From: CAYZEE01 sp964477485
GTDB taxonomy: Bacteria; Patescibacteriota; Microgenomatia; Levybacterales; UBA12049
Reading direction: 5' to 3'
NCBI GenBank assembly: GCA_964477485.1
Contig: CAYZEE010000055.1
Location: 1 to 5,718 of the forward strand
Length of the DNA: 5,718 nt
Position 1 is the first letter of the stretch, and each line of letters opens with the position of its first letter. Below the pieces are notes generated by a model. It was given only the letters and a program-made list of their open reading frames with translations, was not told the origin of the DNA and ran no database searches. Position numbers and translations under genes: made by a program. Positions 5,291 through 5,718 of this stretch are shown here, piece after piece.

Positions 5291-5367
5291 TTCTTATTTA
5301 ATCGTTAATAGTCTTATTTTCCTTCTTGATTGTTTTCCCAATCTTCTGTATCATGGATGTTTATTAT

Positions 5368-5388
5368 ATAGTGTAATTATTACACTAT
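5368..5388. promoter_or_regulatory. 21-bp palindromic operator, probable NrtR box
   Basis: ATAGTGTAAT (5368-5377), a central T (5378) and ATTACACTAT (5379-5388) form a perfect palindrome ending five bases before the ATG at 5394. It overlaps the only plausible -10 boxes (TATAGT at 5367-5372 or TACACT at 5381-5386), so binding would block transcription. NrtR proteins are known to bind palindromes of about this size before NAD-salvage genes, and a NrtR-like gene lies immediately upstream. The pairing of this site with that regulator is inference. No good -35 could be assigned. Confidence 0.75.
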
Positions 5389-5393
5389 TTCTT

Positions 5394-5718
5394 ATGAAGT
5401 ACTGGGATTTTCAGATTACTGAAAAGATTCGCCGGGGATATTTCTCAGCGACATATTTTAATCGGACAAAAAAAATACTGGAAGGTGAGAATAACCGTAA
5501 CGTGGCTGTTATGCAACTATTTCAGAAGAATGAAGGCAGTATCATGTGTGGAGTAGAAGAGGTGATTGAGCTATTCATGATTGGTGCAGGATATTTTGAA
5601 GGGGAAGGGTGGGTGAGTAAATTTGACGAGATAAAGATAGAATCGTTAACCGACGGTGATGAATTATATCCGGGGGAAAGCGTAATGCATATTACCGGCC
5701 CCTATGTCTATTTTGCCC
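5394..5718 (+). CDS. pncB: nicotinate phosphoribosyltransferase, N-terminal part (cut by window end)
   Basis: An open frame from ATG 5394 runs off the window after 108 codons. This cytosolic enzyme joins nicotinate to PRPP to make nicotinate mononucleotide, the first step of NAD salvage by the Preiss-Handler route. The visible N-terminal domain shows YFSATYFNRTKKIL (16-29), a typical opening, then VAVMQLFQKNEGSIMCGVEE (37-56). It ends with IESLTDGDELYPGESVMHIT (82-101) followed by GPYVYFA. The pattern L-x-D-G-x-x-x-x-P-G-E-x-V-M-x-I-x-G-P-Y is the family's conserved beta-rich segment. The catalytic barrel and PRPP-binding residues lie beyond the window. There is no Shine-Dalgarno sequence before the ATG, and the operator palindrome ends five bases upstream. 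I judge it NAPRTase rather than quinolinate phosphoribosyltransferase from this segment and from the NrtR context. Confidence 0.85.
   Translation, partial: MKYWDFQITEKIRRGYFSATYFNRTKKILEGENNRNVAVMQLFQKNEGSIMCGVEEVIELFMIGAGYFEGEGWVSKFDEIKIESLTDGDELYPGESVMHITGPYVYFA

Larger units (their letters stand above)
5152..5393. other. gap between regulator and nicotinate phosphoribosyltransferase genes
   Basis: No convincing ORF is seen. The left part (5152-5200) is plain AT-rich sequence. The middle (about 5205-5290) is a GC-rich structured element. The stretch 5291-5360 is T-rich on the + strand. The end (5361-5393) holds the palindrome and an AT-rich promoter region. No standard terminator (GC hairpin directly followed by a T-run) is seen after the regulator gene on the + strand. 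Confidence 0.7.

Overview
The window is bacterial: a sigma-70-type transcription factor, a NrtR-type regulator, a tRNA-Ala and small soluble enzymes are packed with short gaps and no plasmid, phage or transposase genes. Genes end in TAA, TAG and TGA, so the standard code fits. The moderately AT-rich composition, the tRNA without an encoded CCA, and three genes whose best promoter -10 lies almost at the start codon would suit a small-genome lineage such as the Patescibacteria/CPR. That placement is an inference and is weak.

Layout. Positions 1-96 are the 3' end of an unidentified gene. From 172 to 1042 two + strand genes follow a promoter with an overlapping dyad: a membrane-anchored type I copper protein (cupredoxin) and a glyoxalase/VOC-fold protein. 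On the - strand, converging on them, is a tRNA-Ala(GGC) followed five bases later by a GNAT acetyltransferase, apparently one transcription unit. The gap 1555-1789 holds the tRNA promoter, a 71-bp double-hairpin repeat and a possible promoter for the next gene.

The centre (1790-4444) is one 884-residue protein. It has a complete but divergent sigma-70 core (regions 1.2, 2, 3 and 4), roughly 460 extra N-terminal residues built from three diverged copies of a module of about 110-120 residues, and a C-terminal tail ending in what looks like a second region-4-like helix-turn-helix. This is the most unusual object in the window.

The right end is a coherent NAD-metabolism locus. A NrtR-like regulator (degenerate Nudix domain plus winged helix) is followed by a 242-bp gap with a GC-rich hairpin element and a perfect 21-bp palindrome. 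The palindrome lies just upstream of the start of a nicotinate phosphoribosyltransferase gene that runs off the window. The natural reading is that the regulator binds the palindrome and controls nicotinate salvage.
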